A DNA stretch of 51,999 bases from Pseudomonas sp. GD03858 (GCF_029840925.1 NZ_JAOCDM010000028.1:1-51999), one strand, 5' to 3'; positions 34,491 through 43,319 are shown, counted from the first letter of the stretch. Program-made: numbers and translations. The notes: generated by a model not told the origin, from the sequence alone.

Positions 34491-35888
34491 ATGTCCAGCA
34501 AACCTGTGATCGAGCGCCGCTCGATCGACTACATCCCCGAGTCCGAACGCCATGGACGGGTGTACAGCCAATTCACCCTGTGGCTGGGAGCCAACCTGCA
34601 GATCACCGCGATCGTCACCGGCGCACTGGCCGTGGTGCTCGGCGGCGACGTGTTCTGGTCGTTGATCGGCCTGTTCATCGGACAGGTGATCGGCGGCGCG
34701 GTGATGGCCCTGCACGCAGCCCAGGGGCCACGCCTCGGGCTGCCGCAGATGATCTCCAGCCGCGTGCAGTTCGGGGTCTACGGCGCGGCCATCCCCATGG
34801 TCCTGGTGTGCCTGATGTACCTGGGTTTCACCGCCACCGGCACGGTGCTCTCCGGCCAGGCCATCGGCCAGTTGCTGAGCATCAGCGACAGCGCCGGCAT
34901 TCTGATCTTCGCCGGGGTGATCGTGCTGGCGACCCTGGCCGGCTATCGGGTGATCCACTGGATCGGCCGCGTGGCCAGCGTGCTGGGGATCATCGCCTTC
35001 GTCTACCTGTTCAGCCGCATCCTGATGCTCGCCGATATCGGCCAGTTGCTCGACAACCGCCACTTCAGCTGGGCCAGCTTCCTGCTGGCAGTGTCGCTGG
35101 CCGCCTCCTGGCAGATCGCCTTCGGCCCATACGTGGCTGACTACTCGCGCTACCTGCCCAGCAACACCTCGCCGCTCAAGACCTTCCTCGCCGCGGGCCT
35201 GGGCTCGGTGATCGGTGCCCAGGCCTCGATGATCCTCGGCGTGTTCGCCGCGGCCATCGCCGGTGGCCAGTTCTCCGGGCGCGAGGTCGCCTACATCGTC
35301 GGCCTGGGTGGCGCCGGCACCACCGCGGCGCTGCTGTATTTCAGCATTGCCTTCGGCAAGGTGACCATCTCCACCCTCAACAGCTACGGCAGTTTCATGT
35401 GCATCGCCACGATCATCAGCGGTTTTCGTGGCCACCTGCGGATCAGCCGCGCGCAACGCCTGGTGTTCGTGCTCGGCATCGTCGGCGCGGCGACCCTGGT
35501 CGCCCTGCTCGGCCAGCATTCGTTCCTCAGCGCCTTCAAGTCGTTCATCCTGTTCCTGCTCACCTTCTTCGTGCCGTGGAGCGCGGTGAACCTGGTGGAC
35601 TACTACTTCATCACCAAGGAGCGCTACGACATCCCGGCGCTGGCCGATCCCCGGGGCCGCTATGGCCGCTGGAACTGGCCGGGCATCGGCGTGTACACCT
35701 TCGGCGTGCTGGTGCAGATGCCGTTCATCGATACCAAGCTGTATACCGGCCCCATGGTCGCGCACCTGGGCGGCGTGGATGTGTCGTGGCTGATCGGGCT
35801 GGTGGTGCCAAGCGTGCTGTACTACTGGGTCGCCCGCCACCGGGCAGCCGAGGCGCCGGCCAGCATCATCGTGCCGGGAGCACGCTGA
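34491..35888 (+). CDS. NCS1-family purine/cytosine permease
   Basis: A 465-residue, twelve-span permease. The N-terminal part (RRSIDYIPESERHGRVYSQF, then TLWLGANLQITAIVTGALAV) and PYVADYSRYLP are hallmarks of the NCS1 family (cytosine, purines, hydantoins, allantoin, thiamine precursors). VDYYFITKERYDIPAL near the end is also typical. It should be a cation-coupled importer in the inner membrane. The start is ATG 34491 with GGAG upstream. No catabolic gene for such a substrate is nearby, so the substrate stays open. Confidence 0.92.
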   Translation: MSSKPVIERRSIDYIPESERHGRVYSQFTLWLGANLQITAIVTGALAVVLGGDVFWSLIGLFIGQVIGGAVMALHAAQGPRLGLPQMISSRVQFGVYGAAIPMVLVCLMYLGFTATGTVLSGQAIGQLLSISDSAGILIFAGVIVLATLAGYRVIHWIGRVASVLGIIAFVYLFSRILMLADIGQLLDNRHFSWASFLLAVSLAASWQIAFGPYVADYSRYLPSNTSPLKTFLAAGLGSVIGAQASMILGVFAAAIAGGQFSGREVAYIVGLGGAGTTAALLYFSIAFGKVTISTLNSYGSFMCIATIISGFRGHLRISRAQRLVFVLGIVGAATLVALLGQHSFLSAFKSFILFLLTFFVPWSAVNLVDYYFITKERYDIPALADPRGRYGRWNWPGIGVYTFGVLVQMPFIDTKLYTGPMVAHLGGVDVSWLIGLVVPSVLYYWVARHRAAEAPASIIVPGAR

Positions 35889-35976
35889 ACTCGACCGCGC
35901 CCGCAGGGGCACTGTCATCTTTCGGTCAAGCAACTGTCGTAATCTGCGGCGCAACTTCGTGCCAAAGGGCAACGGC

Positions 35977-37284
35977 ATGCGCCGCCTGCTTCTCCTTGCG
36001 CTGTGCCTGCTGCCAGGCCCGGCCTTCGCCGAGCCTGCGCAACTGCGTATCCAGGGCTCCAATACCATCGGCGTCGCCCTGGGCCCGGCGCTGGTCCGTG
36101 GCTTGCTGCAAGCGCAAGGCGCCGGTGCCATCGAAAGCCTGCCGGGCGCGACGGCCAACGAAACGCTGCTGCGCGCTCGCGACCGCGACGGCCAGCCCGT
36201 GCGTATCGACATCGCCGCCCATGGATCAAGCACCGGCTTCGCCGCCCTGGCTCGCGGCGAGGCGGACCTGGCGGCCGCCTCGCGGCCAATCAACGACCGT
36301 GAAGTCCAGCAGCTGCAGGCCCTGGGCAACCTGCGCGCGGCCGGCGCCGAACAAGTGATCGCCCTGGACGGCGTGGCGGTGATCGTCCACCCGGACAACC
36401 CGTTGCCGCAACTGAGCACCACGCAATTGGCACAGGTGTTTTCCGGACAGATCCAGCGCTGGGAGCAACTGGGCGTGCCGGGCGGCGCGATCCACCTGTA
36501 CGCCCGCGACGATCGCTCCGGCACCTTCGAGACATTCCGCGCACTGGTGCTGGAGCCGAGGCACAGCCAGTTGTCCAGCCAGGCCCGCCGCTTCGAATCG
36601 GCCGATGCGCTGGCCGCGCAGGTCAAGGCCGACCGCCATGCCATCGGTTTCAGCGGCCTGGCCACCCTGCACGGGGCCAAGGCCCTGGCGGTGGCGGAAG
36701 GCGACGCGCCGGCCCTGCCCCCAAGCCGCGCGCTGATCGCCAGCGAGGACTACCCGCTGTCACGTCGCCTGTTCTTCTACCTGCCCGCCGCCGCGACACG
36801 CCAGGCCCGGGCCCTGGCCGAATTCGCCCAGAGCCCCGCCGGGCAGGCCATCGTCGCCGAACAGGGGTTCGTCTCACAGCAGATCAAGGCCCTGCCGGTC
36901 GCGCCGCAGGCCGACATGCCGCCGCGCTACCGCGCGCTGGCCAACCAGGCCCATCGGCTGAGCGTGAACTTCCGTTTCCAGGAAGGCAGCGCCAGTCTCG
37001 ACAACAAGGCCCTGCGCGATGTGCAGCGGGTCGGCGCCTATCTGCGCCAGGCCGGCAAGCTGCACGGCAAGGCGGTGCTGGTGGGCTTCGGCGACCCCAA
37101 GGAGACTCCGGGCCGCGCCGCCCTGCTCTCACGCCTGCGGGCCATGGCGGTACGCCGTGAGCTGGCGCGCGAAGGCGTGGAGTTCAAGGACGTGACCGGC
37201 ATGGGCGACGAGCTGCCGGTAGCCGACAACGACCAGCAACAGGGGCGCTTGCGCAACCGCCGGGTCGAGGTCTGGGTGTACTGA
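35977..37284 (+). CDS. PstS-like binding protein fused to an OmpA C-terminal domain
   Basis: A 435-residue exported protein: a signal peptide (MRRLLLLALCLLPGPAFA), a PBP-like-2 domain (about 22-300; IQGSNTIG, STGFAALARGEADLAAASRP, ARDDRSGTFETFRALVL, all phosphate-binding-protein landmarks), then an OmpA-like peptidoglycan-binding domain (about 320-435; FRFQEGSASLDN, GFGDPKETPGRAALLSRLRA, GRLRNRRVEVWV). Such a fusion would hold a phosphate- or oxyanion-binding module at the cell wall rather than serve an ABC importer; no pst permease is present. GTG 35959 is an alternative start, but ATG 35977 opens the signal peptide. It is convergent with the histidine kinase. Confidence 0.88.
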   Translation: MRRLLLLALCLLPGPAFAEPAQLRIQGSNTIGVALGPALVRGLLQAQGAGAIESLPGATANETLLRARDRDGQPVRIDIAAHGSSTGFAALARGEADLAAASRPINDREVQQLQALGNLRAAGAEQVIALDGVAVIVHPDNPLPQLSTTQLAQVFSGQIQRWEQLGVPGGAIHLYARDDRSGTFETFRALVLEPRHSQLSSQARRFESADALAAQVKADRHAIGFSGLATLHGAKALAVAEGDAPALPPSRALIASEDYPLSRRLFFYLPAAATRQARALAEFAQSPAGQAIVAEQGFVSQQIKALPVAPQADMPPRYRALANQAHRLSVNFRFQEGSASLDNKALRDVQRVGAYLRQAGKLHGKAVLVGFGDPKETPGRAALLSRLRAMAVRRELAREGVEFKDVTGMGDELPVADNDQQQGRLRNRRVEVWVY

Positions 37285-37289
37285 TCGGC

Positions 37290-38624
37290 TCAACGCGGCT
37301 CCGGCAGCACCACCTCGGCCACCAACCCACCCTCGCGGCGATTGCGCAGGCTCAGCTCGCCGCCCTGCTCGCGCACGCTCGCCCGCGCCGCCGAAAGCCC
37401 CAAGCCGACCCCACCGGTATCGCGGTTGCGCGAGCCCTCCAGGCGGAAGAACGGATCGAACACGCGCTCCAGCGCATCCTCGGGGATACCGGGCCCGTCG
37501 TCGCTGATTTCGATGACGATCTCACGCGAGTCGTGACGCAACGCGATGCTGGGATGGCGAGCATACTTCACGGCGTTCTCCAGCAGGTTGACGATCACCC
37601 GCTTGGTCGCCAGCGGACGACCGTGGTGCACCAGGTGCGCGGGGCCGCTGAAGCCGACGGCGATCTGCTGGTCGCGGTAGTCGTCGACGACGGTCTGCAA
37701 CAGCTCCGACAGGTCGTAGGCGGTGCGCTGCTCCACCTGCGTGCCTTCGCGGAAGAACGCCAGGGCGGCGTTGATCATCGACTGCATCTCGTCGACATCA
37801 CGAACCAGCTTGCGCTGGTGGTCCAGGTCTTCCATGAACTCGCTGCGCAGGCGCATGCGCGTCAGCGGGGCGCGCAGGTCATGGGAGATGGCCGCGAGCA
37901 TCTGCGTGCGCTCGCGGATGAAGTGCTGGATCTGCGCCTGCATGATGTTGAACGCGGTGATCGCCTGGCGGATCTCCTCGGGGCCCTCGATGGCGATGGG
38001 CGGAGCCTGCAGGTCACCGCCGAAGCGTCGCGCCGCGCTGGCAAAACGTTGCAGGGGATTGGCCAGCTGACGCGTGGCCAGCCAGGCCACCAGCAACGTC
38101 GCCACCAGCCCCAGGCCGATGATCACCGCCAGGCGCGCCGCCGCACTCAGGCCCCAGCTGCGTTCGGGCGGCACGAACAGCAACCAGCTGTTATCGGGCA
38201 ACGCCACCAGGGCTACGTAGTGCCCGTCCGTACTGCCTGCTGGCCAGGCATCCGGGCTGTATACCTCAATATACCGGGACGGCCCCAGCAGTTGCGCCAT
38301 CGCTGGCACCTGCCCCGAATTGAGGGCCACGCCCTGCCCCGGCAAGCCGAATTCGTCACGTTGTGGGCTCCATGTCACCTGCAGTGTCGGCGTGCTGGCT
38401 GCCTGCGCCAGTTGCCCGCGCAACGCAGGCGGCGCGGTCTCCAGCACGCGGGTGGTCACGGCGATCTGCTCGAGCAGGCCGGTGCGCTCGATGGGCGGGC
38501 GCGCCCAGATGCCTGCCACCTGGACGAACAACGCATTGAGCGCCAGCGATGCCAGCAGCGCGGCGAAGATGGTCAGGGCGATTCGCCGTCGCAAGGTATC
38601 GCGGCGCAGCAGGCGGCGGATCAT
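37290..38624 (-). CDS. Membrane sensor histidine kinase (EnvZ/OmpR-type partner)
   Basis: A 444-residue two-span sensor: TM1 about 16-38, a periplasmic domain (about 40-155), TM2 around LAVIIGLGLVATLLVAWLAT, then HAMP, HisKA with LAAISHDLRAPLTRMRL (H248) and a C-terminal HATPase (EISDDGPGIPEDALERVFDP; GVGLGLSAAR). It should phosphorylate the upstream response regulator. Its ATG overlaps the regulator stop by 4 bases. The periplasmic signal is unknown. It converges on the PstS-OmpA gene, whose stop is 6 bases away. Confidence 0.93.
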   Translation of the reverse strand: MIRRLLRRDTLRRRIALTIFAALLASLALNALFVQVAGIWARPPIERTGLLEQIAVTTRVLETAPPALRGQLAQAASTPTLQVTWSPQRDEFGLPGQGVALNSGQVPAMAQLLGPSRYIEVYSPDAWPAGSTDGHYVALVALPDNSWLLFVPPERSWGLSAAARLAVIIGLGLVATLLVAWLATRQLANPLQRFASAARRFGGDLQAPPIAIEGPEEIRQAITAFNIMQAQIQHFIRERTQMLAAISHDLRAPLTRMRLRSEFMEDLDHQRKLVRDVDEMQSMINAALAFFREGTQVEQRTAYDLSELLQTVVDDYRDQQIAVGFSGPAHLVHHGRPLATKRVIVNLLENAVKYARHPSIALRHDSREIVIEISDDGPGIPEDALERVFDPFFRLEGSRNRDTGGVGLGLSAARASVREQGGELSLRNRREGGLVAEVVLPEPR

Positions 38625-39334
38625 GAGCGGGTGACCTTGGCGCTGAACAGGTATCCGCCATTGCGCACGGTACGAATCAGTTCCGGCCGCTTGCTGTCCG
38701 GCTCGATCTTGCGCCGCAGCCGGCTGACCTGCACGTCGATGCTGCGATCGTAGGCATCGTGGCCCTGGCCACGGGTCAGGTCGATCAGCTGTTCACGAGT
38801 GAGGATGCGTTGGGGGTGTTCGAGAAACACCACCAGCAGGTCGAACTCGGCGCCGGACAGCGGGATCATCACGTTTTCCGGCGAGCGCAATTCTCGGCAG
38901 GTGATGTCCAGGCGCCAACCGGCAAAGCCAATCAGTGGTCGCGCCGGTTCGCCATGCCCCAGCGGCTCACCGGCGCGGCGTTGCACCGCGCGCAGGCGCG
39001 CCAGCAGCTCGCGCGGGTCGAATGGCTTGGTCAGGTAATCGTCGGCGCCCAGTTCCAGGCCAACGATGCGGTCGCTCAGCTCGGCCATGGCCGTGAGCAT
39101 GATGAGCGGCACGCCAATCTGCGCGCGCACCTTCTGGCACAGGCTCAGACCGCCTTCACCCGGCAGCATCAGGTCGAGGATGATGGCGTCCGGACGCTGC
39201 CGGGCGATCGCCGCCCACATCGCCTGGCCATCGGCGGCCAGATCGACCTCGTAGCCTTGCTGGACGAAGAATTTCTTCAGCAAGGCGAGGATTTCCACGT
39301 CGTCATCGACGATCAGCAGTCTGCTCACGTTCAC
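38621..39334 (-). CDS. OmpR-family response regulator
   Basis: A 237-residue two-domain regulator: a receiver (LLIVDDDVEILALLKKFF; D54 in ILDLMLPGEGG; Lys in YLTKPFDPRELLARL) and a C-terminal winged helix (LSGAEFDLLVVFLEHPQRIL, then LTREQLIDLTRG and SRLRRKIEPDS). Initiation is at GTG 39334, with GTG 39328 possible. It forms an operon with the kinase downstream. Targets are unknown; the divergent small gene at 39490 and the convergent PstS-OmpA gene are candidates by position. Confidence 0.93.
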   Translation of the reverse strand: MNVSRLLIVDDDVEILALLKKFFVQQGYEVDLAADGQAMWAAIARQRPDAIILDLMLPGEGGLSLCQKVRAQIGVPLIMLTAMAELSDRIVGLELGADDYLTKPFDPRELLARLRAVQRRAGEPLGHGEPARPLIGFAGWRLDITCRELRSPENVMIPLSGAEFDLLVVFLEHPQRILTREQLIDLTRGQGHDAYDRSIDVQVSRLRRKIEPDSKRPELIRTVRNGGYLFSAKVTRS

Positions 39335-39489
39335 ACGGGTCCACGAAAAAGGGCGACTCTAAAACCATTGCGGCGCCGGGTCATATATTTCAACCGTGCA
39401 ACATTGCTGCGGCGACGACATCAATCGGACATTACCTGGCAAACATACGCCCCTAACCTGCCGGCCTTCCACTCTCGCAGGGCCAGCCC

Positions 39490-39801
39490 ATGAAGATCGC
39501 GAACAACAGTTCCCGCGCCGGGGAGCACGATTGCACCTCGCCACTGATTCTCAGCCAACGCGCCTCGCAGCGCGCCGACGACACGTCGCTGGTGGTCCAG
39601 CAGGTGAGCCTGACGCTCTCCGACGACAAGAAACAGATCATGCTGCGTCGCTACTTCGAACACTACGACCCTGCCTGTGGCGAGTGGGTCGAATACGTTC
39701 ACTCGGTATCCACCACCGAGCTGGTCTACTGGTTGATGGCCGAGGGCCAACTGCACATCGAGTCGTCCCAGGGTGGACGCTACCCGCAGACACAGCCATG
39801 A
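39490..39801 (+). CDS. Hypothetical protein of 103 residues
   Basis: A soluble protein (MKIANNSSRAGEHDCTSPLI ... LVVQQVSLTLSDDKKQIMLR ... YFEHYDPACGEWVEYVHSVS ... TTELVYWLMAEGQLHIE) with no recognised domain. It is divergent from the response regulator and overlaps the start of the DUF3313 lipoprotein gene by 4 bases (ATGA), so the two are translated together. The Shine-Dalgarno is weak (CAGGG). The coupling and protein-like composition support it as a gene. Confidence 0.65.
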   Translation: MKIANNSSRAGEHDCTSPLILSQRASQRADDTSLVVQQVSLTLSDDKKQIMLRRYFEHYDPACGEWVEYVHSVSTTELVYWLMAEGQLHIESSQGGRYPQTQP

Positions 39802-40457
39802 GCCGCCGCCACACCCTCGCCTGGCTGTTCACCAGCATGCTCGGGCTCTCGGCGTGCAGTGCCGACAAGTTGCCGCCGACAGGCTACCTGACCGACTACA
39901 GCGTACTGTCCCCGCACCAGGGCCCCTCCAGCGGGACCTTGCTGAGCTGGGTCGATCCGAAGCTGCCCCGTGGCCGCTACATCCAGGTCTACGTCGCGCC
40001 CAGCCGGTTCTATCCGGCGCCGACGCCGAGCAAGCGCATTCCACAGGACACGCTGGACCAGATCACCCGCTACTACGATGCAGCGCTGACGCAGGAGCTG
40101 GGCAAGGTGATGACCGTGGTCGATACCCCAGGCCCGAACACCCTGGTGGTCCGGCCCGCCATCACCCAGGTCAGCGCCAACACCCAAGGTCTGCACTTTT
40201 ACGAGTGGCTGCCGATCACCCTGGTCGCGGCCGGGGTGAGCAGCGCCGTCGGCGTGCGCGACCGCGACAGCCGGATCGCCACCGAGCTGTCATTCGAGGC
40301 GGGCACCAGTGGCAGGGTCATCGCCGAGGCCATGCTTGCGGGTACCGGAACACCGCTGGAGAACGACCGCCAGGTAATGACCGCGGACAACGTCAAGGCC
40401 GTGCTCGACGGCTGGGCCAGCGATCTGCGCCTGCTGTACGCGGCAAACCATCGCTAG
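39798..40457 (+). CDS. DUF3313 family lipoprotein
   Basis: A 219-residue lipoprotein: signal MSRRHTLAWLFTSMLGLSAC with lipobox LSAC, then GYLTDYSVLSP, YIQVYVAPSRFYPAPTP, LVVRPAITQVSA and ELSFEAGTSGRVIAEAMLAG. This matches the DUF3313 family of outer-envelope lipoproteins of unknown role. The open frame extends to 39396, but the signal peptide begins at ATG 39798, inside the end of the preceding gene. Confidence 0.88.
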   Translation: MSRRHTLAWLFTSMLGLSACSADKLPPTGYLTDYSVLSPHQGPSSGTLLSWVDPKLPRGRYIQVYVAPSRFYPAPTPSKRIPQDTLDQITRYYDAALTQELGKVMTVVDTPGPNTLVVRPAITQVSANTQGLHFYEWLPITLVAAGVSSAVGVRDRDSRIATELSFEAGTSGRVIAEAMLAGTGTPLENDRQVMTADNVKAVLDGWASDLRLLYAANHR

Positions 40458-40644
40458 CGCAATGCCATCGACCAGCCCTGCACGGCCCGCCGAGCCAGGC
40501 AAAGAAATGTAACAGCCTGCCATTCGGCAACCCCGGCAATCACGACTAGGCTCAAGCCCATGTGATGCCGGGCCCCTCTGACGGTTTGCGCCGCCATGTC
40601 GGAATCACTGTTGCCATGCAACGTCGACATTCAAGGAGGGGCTC

Positions 40645-41736
40645 ATGACGGCTCTGCAGACATTCCTCTTCACCCCGTTCCTCGGCACCAGCGCCTGGTT
40701 GTGGCTGGTCTTCATCGTCATCGTCATCAGCTTGCTGGTCCTCGACCTCGGAGTGCTGCACCGCCAGGACCGCGAGATCGAAATGCGCGAAAGCCTGTTG
40801 CTGTATTCCGGCTACTTCAGCGTCGGCGTGCTGTTCGGCGTATGGGTCTGGTACGAACTGGGCGCGCAGTCGGCGCTGGAGTTCTACACGGGTTTCCTGG
40901 TCGAGCAATCGCTGTCGATGGACAACGTGTTCGTCATGGCGATGATCTTCAGCTTCTTCGCCATCCCTCGCCGCTACCAGCATCGCGTGCTGTTCTGGGG
41001 CATTCTCGGGGTGGTGGTGCTGCGGGCGATCATGATTGGCGTGGGCGCCGCGCTGGTCCAGCACTTCGCCTGGGTGCTGTACATCTTCGGCGCCTTCCTG
41101 CTGTTCACCGGGGTGAAGATGGCGCTGACGAAAGACGACGGCCATCCGGACCTGGCCAACAACCCGATCCTGCGCTTCGTGCGCCGGCACATGCGGGTCA
41201 CCGACCAGCTGCATGGCCGGCATTTCTTCGTCCACCTCACCCCGCCCGGAACGAGCAAGGCGGTGCGCTATGCCACGCCGCTGTTCCTGGCCCTGGTGCT
41301 GATCGAACTGGCCGACCTGGTGTTCGCCGTCGACAGCGTGCCGGCGATCTTCGCCATCACCCAGGACCCGTTCATCGTCTACACCTCGAACATTTTCGCC
41401 ATCCTCGGGCTGCGCTCGCTGTACTTCGCGCTGGCGGCGCTGATGCACCGCTTCGTCTACCTCAAGTACGCACTGGCCCTGGTGCTGATTTTCATTGGCT
41501 GCAAGATCTTCTACCACGGGCTGGTGGGCAAGGTGCCGGCGGCGCTGTCGCTGGGCGTGACCTTCGGGCTGCTGTTCGGCGGGGTATTGCTATCGCTGTT
41601 GCGGACCCGCAACCAGCCGCCAGCGGCAACCGTACAGCAAGCACCAGCCGAACCACTGCCCGCCAAGGACGAGCCCGCTTGCGCGCCCCCTGCCGACGAC
41701 GACCCGGAGAAGAAAGACCCGCACCTGAGGGTTTGA
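40645..41736 (+). CDS. TerC/Alx-family membrane protein
   Basis: A 363-residue protein with about nine membrane spans and the TerC signatures FLVEQSLSMDNVFVMAMIFS and LIELADLVFAVDSVPAIFAI, whose acidic residues are thought to bind a metal ion. The family is linked to tellurite resistance, manganese export (Alx) and metal insertion into exported proteins. An extra C-terminal tail (about 40 residues, Pro/Ala/Asp rich) extends past the last span. A strong AAGGAGGGG precedes ATG 40645. I looked in the leader for a yybP-ykoY manganese riboswitch and did not find one. Confidence 0.92.
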   Translation: MTALQTFLFTPFLGTSAWLWLVFIVIVISLLVLDLGVLHRQDREIEMRESLLLYSGYFSVGVLFGVWVWYELGAQSALEFYTGFLVEQSLSMDNVFVMAMIFSFFAIPRRYQHRVLFWGILGVVVLRAIMIGVGAALVQHFAWVLYIFGAFLLFTGVKMALTKDDGHPDLANNPILRFVRRHMRVTDQLHGRHFFVHLTPPGTSKAVRYATPLFLALVLIELADLVFAVDSVPAIFAITQDPFIVYTSNIFAILGLRSLYFALAALMHRFVYLKYALALVLIFIGCKIFYHGLVGKVPAALSLGVTFGLLFGGVLLSLLRTRNQPPAATVQQAPAEPLPAKDEPACAPPADDDPEKKDPHLRV

Positions 41737-41742
41737 TGGCCG

Positions 41743-42036
41743 TCAGGGTGCAAGGCCCTCGACGATGATCACCTGCGCCACCGCCACGCCCTGGCGGTGG
41801 CGGCAGGCCTCCTGGTAAAGGTCAGAGCGGTAGCAGGCCACGGCCTGCTCGTACGAATCGAACTCGATCACCACGCTGCGCTGCGGCGTCGCCTGCCCCT
41901 CCAGCGCCTGGCTGCGGCCGCCACGGGCCAGCAAGCGCCCGCCGAAAGCGATGAACGCCGCAGGGGCGCGCTGGGTGTACTGCTGATACTGCTCGGGGTC
42001 GGTCACGTCCACATGGGCGATCCAGTAGGCTTTCAT
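41743..42036 (-). CDS. DUF1330 family protein
   Basis: A 97-residue single domain: MKAYWIAHVDVTDPEQYQQY, FIAFGGRLLARGG, VVIEFDSYEQAVACYRSDLY. DUF1330 proteins have the ferredoxin-like dimeric alpha/beta barrel fold; no enzyme activity is established. AGGAGC precedes ATG 42036. It is divergent from the ribBA-like gene and shares with it the palindrome at 42071-42084, so the two may be co-regulated. Confidence 0.9.
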   Translation of the reverse strand: MKAYWIAHVDVTDPEQYQQYTQRAPAAFIAFGGRLLARGGRSQALEGQATPQRSVVIEFDSYEQAVACYRSDLYQEACRHRQGVAVAQVIIVEGLAP

Positions 42037-42070
42037 TCGTCGCGCTCCTGTTGCAAGGTTATGTTCGTAT

Positions 42071-42084
42071 TATGGTATACCATA
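42071..42084. promoter_or_regulatory. Perfect 14-base palindrome, candidate shared operator
   Basis: TATGGTATACCATA is a perfect palindrome centred in the 78-base gap between DUF1330 (start 42036) and the ribBA-like gene (start 42115). The TGGTNTACCA-like core resembles GntR/FadR-family operators. TTGCAA at 42051 could be a -35, placing the palindrome over a -10 at 42074, as for repression. The regulator is unknown. Confidence 0.6.
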
Positions 42085-42114
42085 AAACATTCCTGACCAC
42101 CGTGAGCATGCGAC

Positions 42115-43236
42115 ATGGCCTTCAACAGCATCGAAGAACTCCTCGAGGATTACCGGCAAGGCAAGATGGTCCTGCTGGTGGACGACGAGGACCGTGAAAA
42201 CGAGGGCGACCTGCTGATCGCCGCCGAGCGCTGCGACGCCCAGGCGATCAACTTCATGGCCCGCGAGGCGCGTGGCCTGATCTGCCTGACGCTCACCGAC
42301 GAGCATTGCCAGCGTCTGGGCCTCGAGCAGATGGTACCGAGCAACGCCAGCGCGTTCGGCACCGCCTTCACGGTGTCGATCGAAGCGGCCAGCGGTGTCA
42401 GCACCGGTATTTCCGCCGCCGACAGGGCCCATACCATAGCCGCCGCCATGGCGTCCGATGCCCGCCCCGACGACCTGGTGCAACCCGGCCATGTCTTTCC
42501 CCTGCGCGCCCGCGAAGGTGGCGTGCTGACCCGCGCCGGCCACACCGAGGCGGGCTGCGACCTGGCACGCCTGGCGGGTTTCACGCCGGCGTCGGTCATC
42601 GTCGAGGTACTCAATGACGACGGCAGCATGGCCCGGCGCCCGGACCTGGAAGTCTTCGCCGCCCGCCACGGCATCAGGATCGGCACCATCGCCGAGCTGA
42701 TCCACTATCGCCTGAGTACCGAGCAGACCATCAAGCGCATCGGCGAACGCGAGTTGCCGACCGTGCACGGTACCTTCCGCCTGGTCACCTACGAGGACCG
42801 CCTCGCAGGCGGCGTGCACATGGCCATGGTCATGGGCAGCATCCACCGCGAGCAGCCGACACTGGCGCGCGTGCATGTGATCGACCCGCTGCGCGACCTG
42901 GTCGGGGCCGAGTACGCCGGCCCCGCCAACTGGACCTTGTGGGCCGCATTGCAGAAGGTTGCCGAGGCTGGCGCCGGCGTGGTGGTGATCCTGGCCAACC
43001 ACGAATCCTCCCAGGCCCTGCTCGAACGCGTGCCGCAGCTGACCCAGCCCGTACGCCCCTACCAGCGCGGGCAAACCAAGGTGTACTCGGAGGTCGGCAC
43101 GGGCGCGCAGATTCTCCAGGACCTGGGCGTGGGCAAGCTGCGCCATCTGGGGCCACCGCTGAAGTACGCCGGGCTGGCGGGGTATGAACTGGAGGTGGTG
43201 CAGAACATTGCCTTCGAACCGCAGGTGACGGACTGA
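42115..43236 (+). CDS. RibBA homologue: DHBP synthase with degenerate GTP cyclohydrolase II domain
   Basis: A 373-residue protein. The N-terminal 200 residues are a complete 3,4-dihydroxy-2-butanone 4-phosphate synthase: DDEDRENEGDLLIAAE (the acidic metal-binding loop), FMAREARGLICLTL, and RAGHTEAGCDLARLAG. The C-terminal half has the GTP cyclohydrolase II fold outline, but the zinc cysteines (usual CLTGD ... CDCG) are missing: the stretch reads ARVHVIDPLRDLVGAE. So probably only the DHBP synthase reaction of riboflavin synthesis remains, as in other Pseudomonas copies. It lies away from the other rib genes and beside an ABC importer with a similar upstream motif. Confidence 0.85.
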   Translation: MAFNSIEELLEDYRQGKMVLLVDDEDRENEGDLLIAAERCDAQAINFMAREARGLICLTLTDEHCQRLGLEQMVPSNASAFGTAFTVSIEAASGVSTGISAADRAHTIAAAMASDARPDDLVQPGHVFPLRAREGGVLTRAGHTEAGCDLARLAGFTPASVIVEVLNDDGSMARRPDLEVFAARHGIRIGTIAELIHYRLSTEQTIKRIGERELPTVHGTFRLVTYEDRLAGGVHMAMVMGSIHREQPTLARVHVIDPLRDLVGAEYAGPANWTLWAALQKVAEAGAGVVVILANHESSQALLERVPQLTQPVRPYQRGQTKVYSEVGTGAQILQDLGVGKLRHLGPPLKYAGLAGYELEVVQNIAFEPQVTD

Positions 43237-43302
43237 TCCACGCCCTTTCGTCGACAGCGAGGTGATGGTCGGTCAGTGCCGACCTCTTGCGAAAAGCTTG
43301 GA

Positions 43303-43319
43303 ATACCATAATATGACAT
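43303..43319. promoter_or_regulatory. Candidate operator half related to 42071-42084
   Basis: ATACCATAATATGACAT is an imperfect dyad (12 of 17 positions match the reverse complement). Its ATACCATA is identical to 42077-42084 in the ribBA palindrome. It lies in the 219-base gap upstream of the spermidine/putrescine-type ABC operon, so the two transcripts may share a regulator. Confidence 0.4.

Noticed and set aside
34365..36680. A 771-codon open frame on the - strand across the NCS1 permease and PstS-OmpA genes
   Set aside because: Shadow frame of two genuine genes; biased composition and no start context.
40458..40644. yybP-ykoY manganese riboswitch before the TerC gene
   Set aside because: Some TerC genes have it, and GTTGCCATGCAAC here looked suggestive, but the conserved GGGGAGUA element and the overall stem order are not found.
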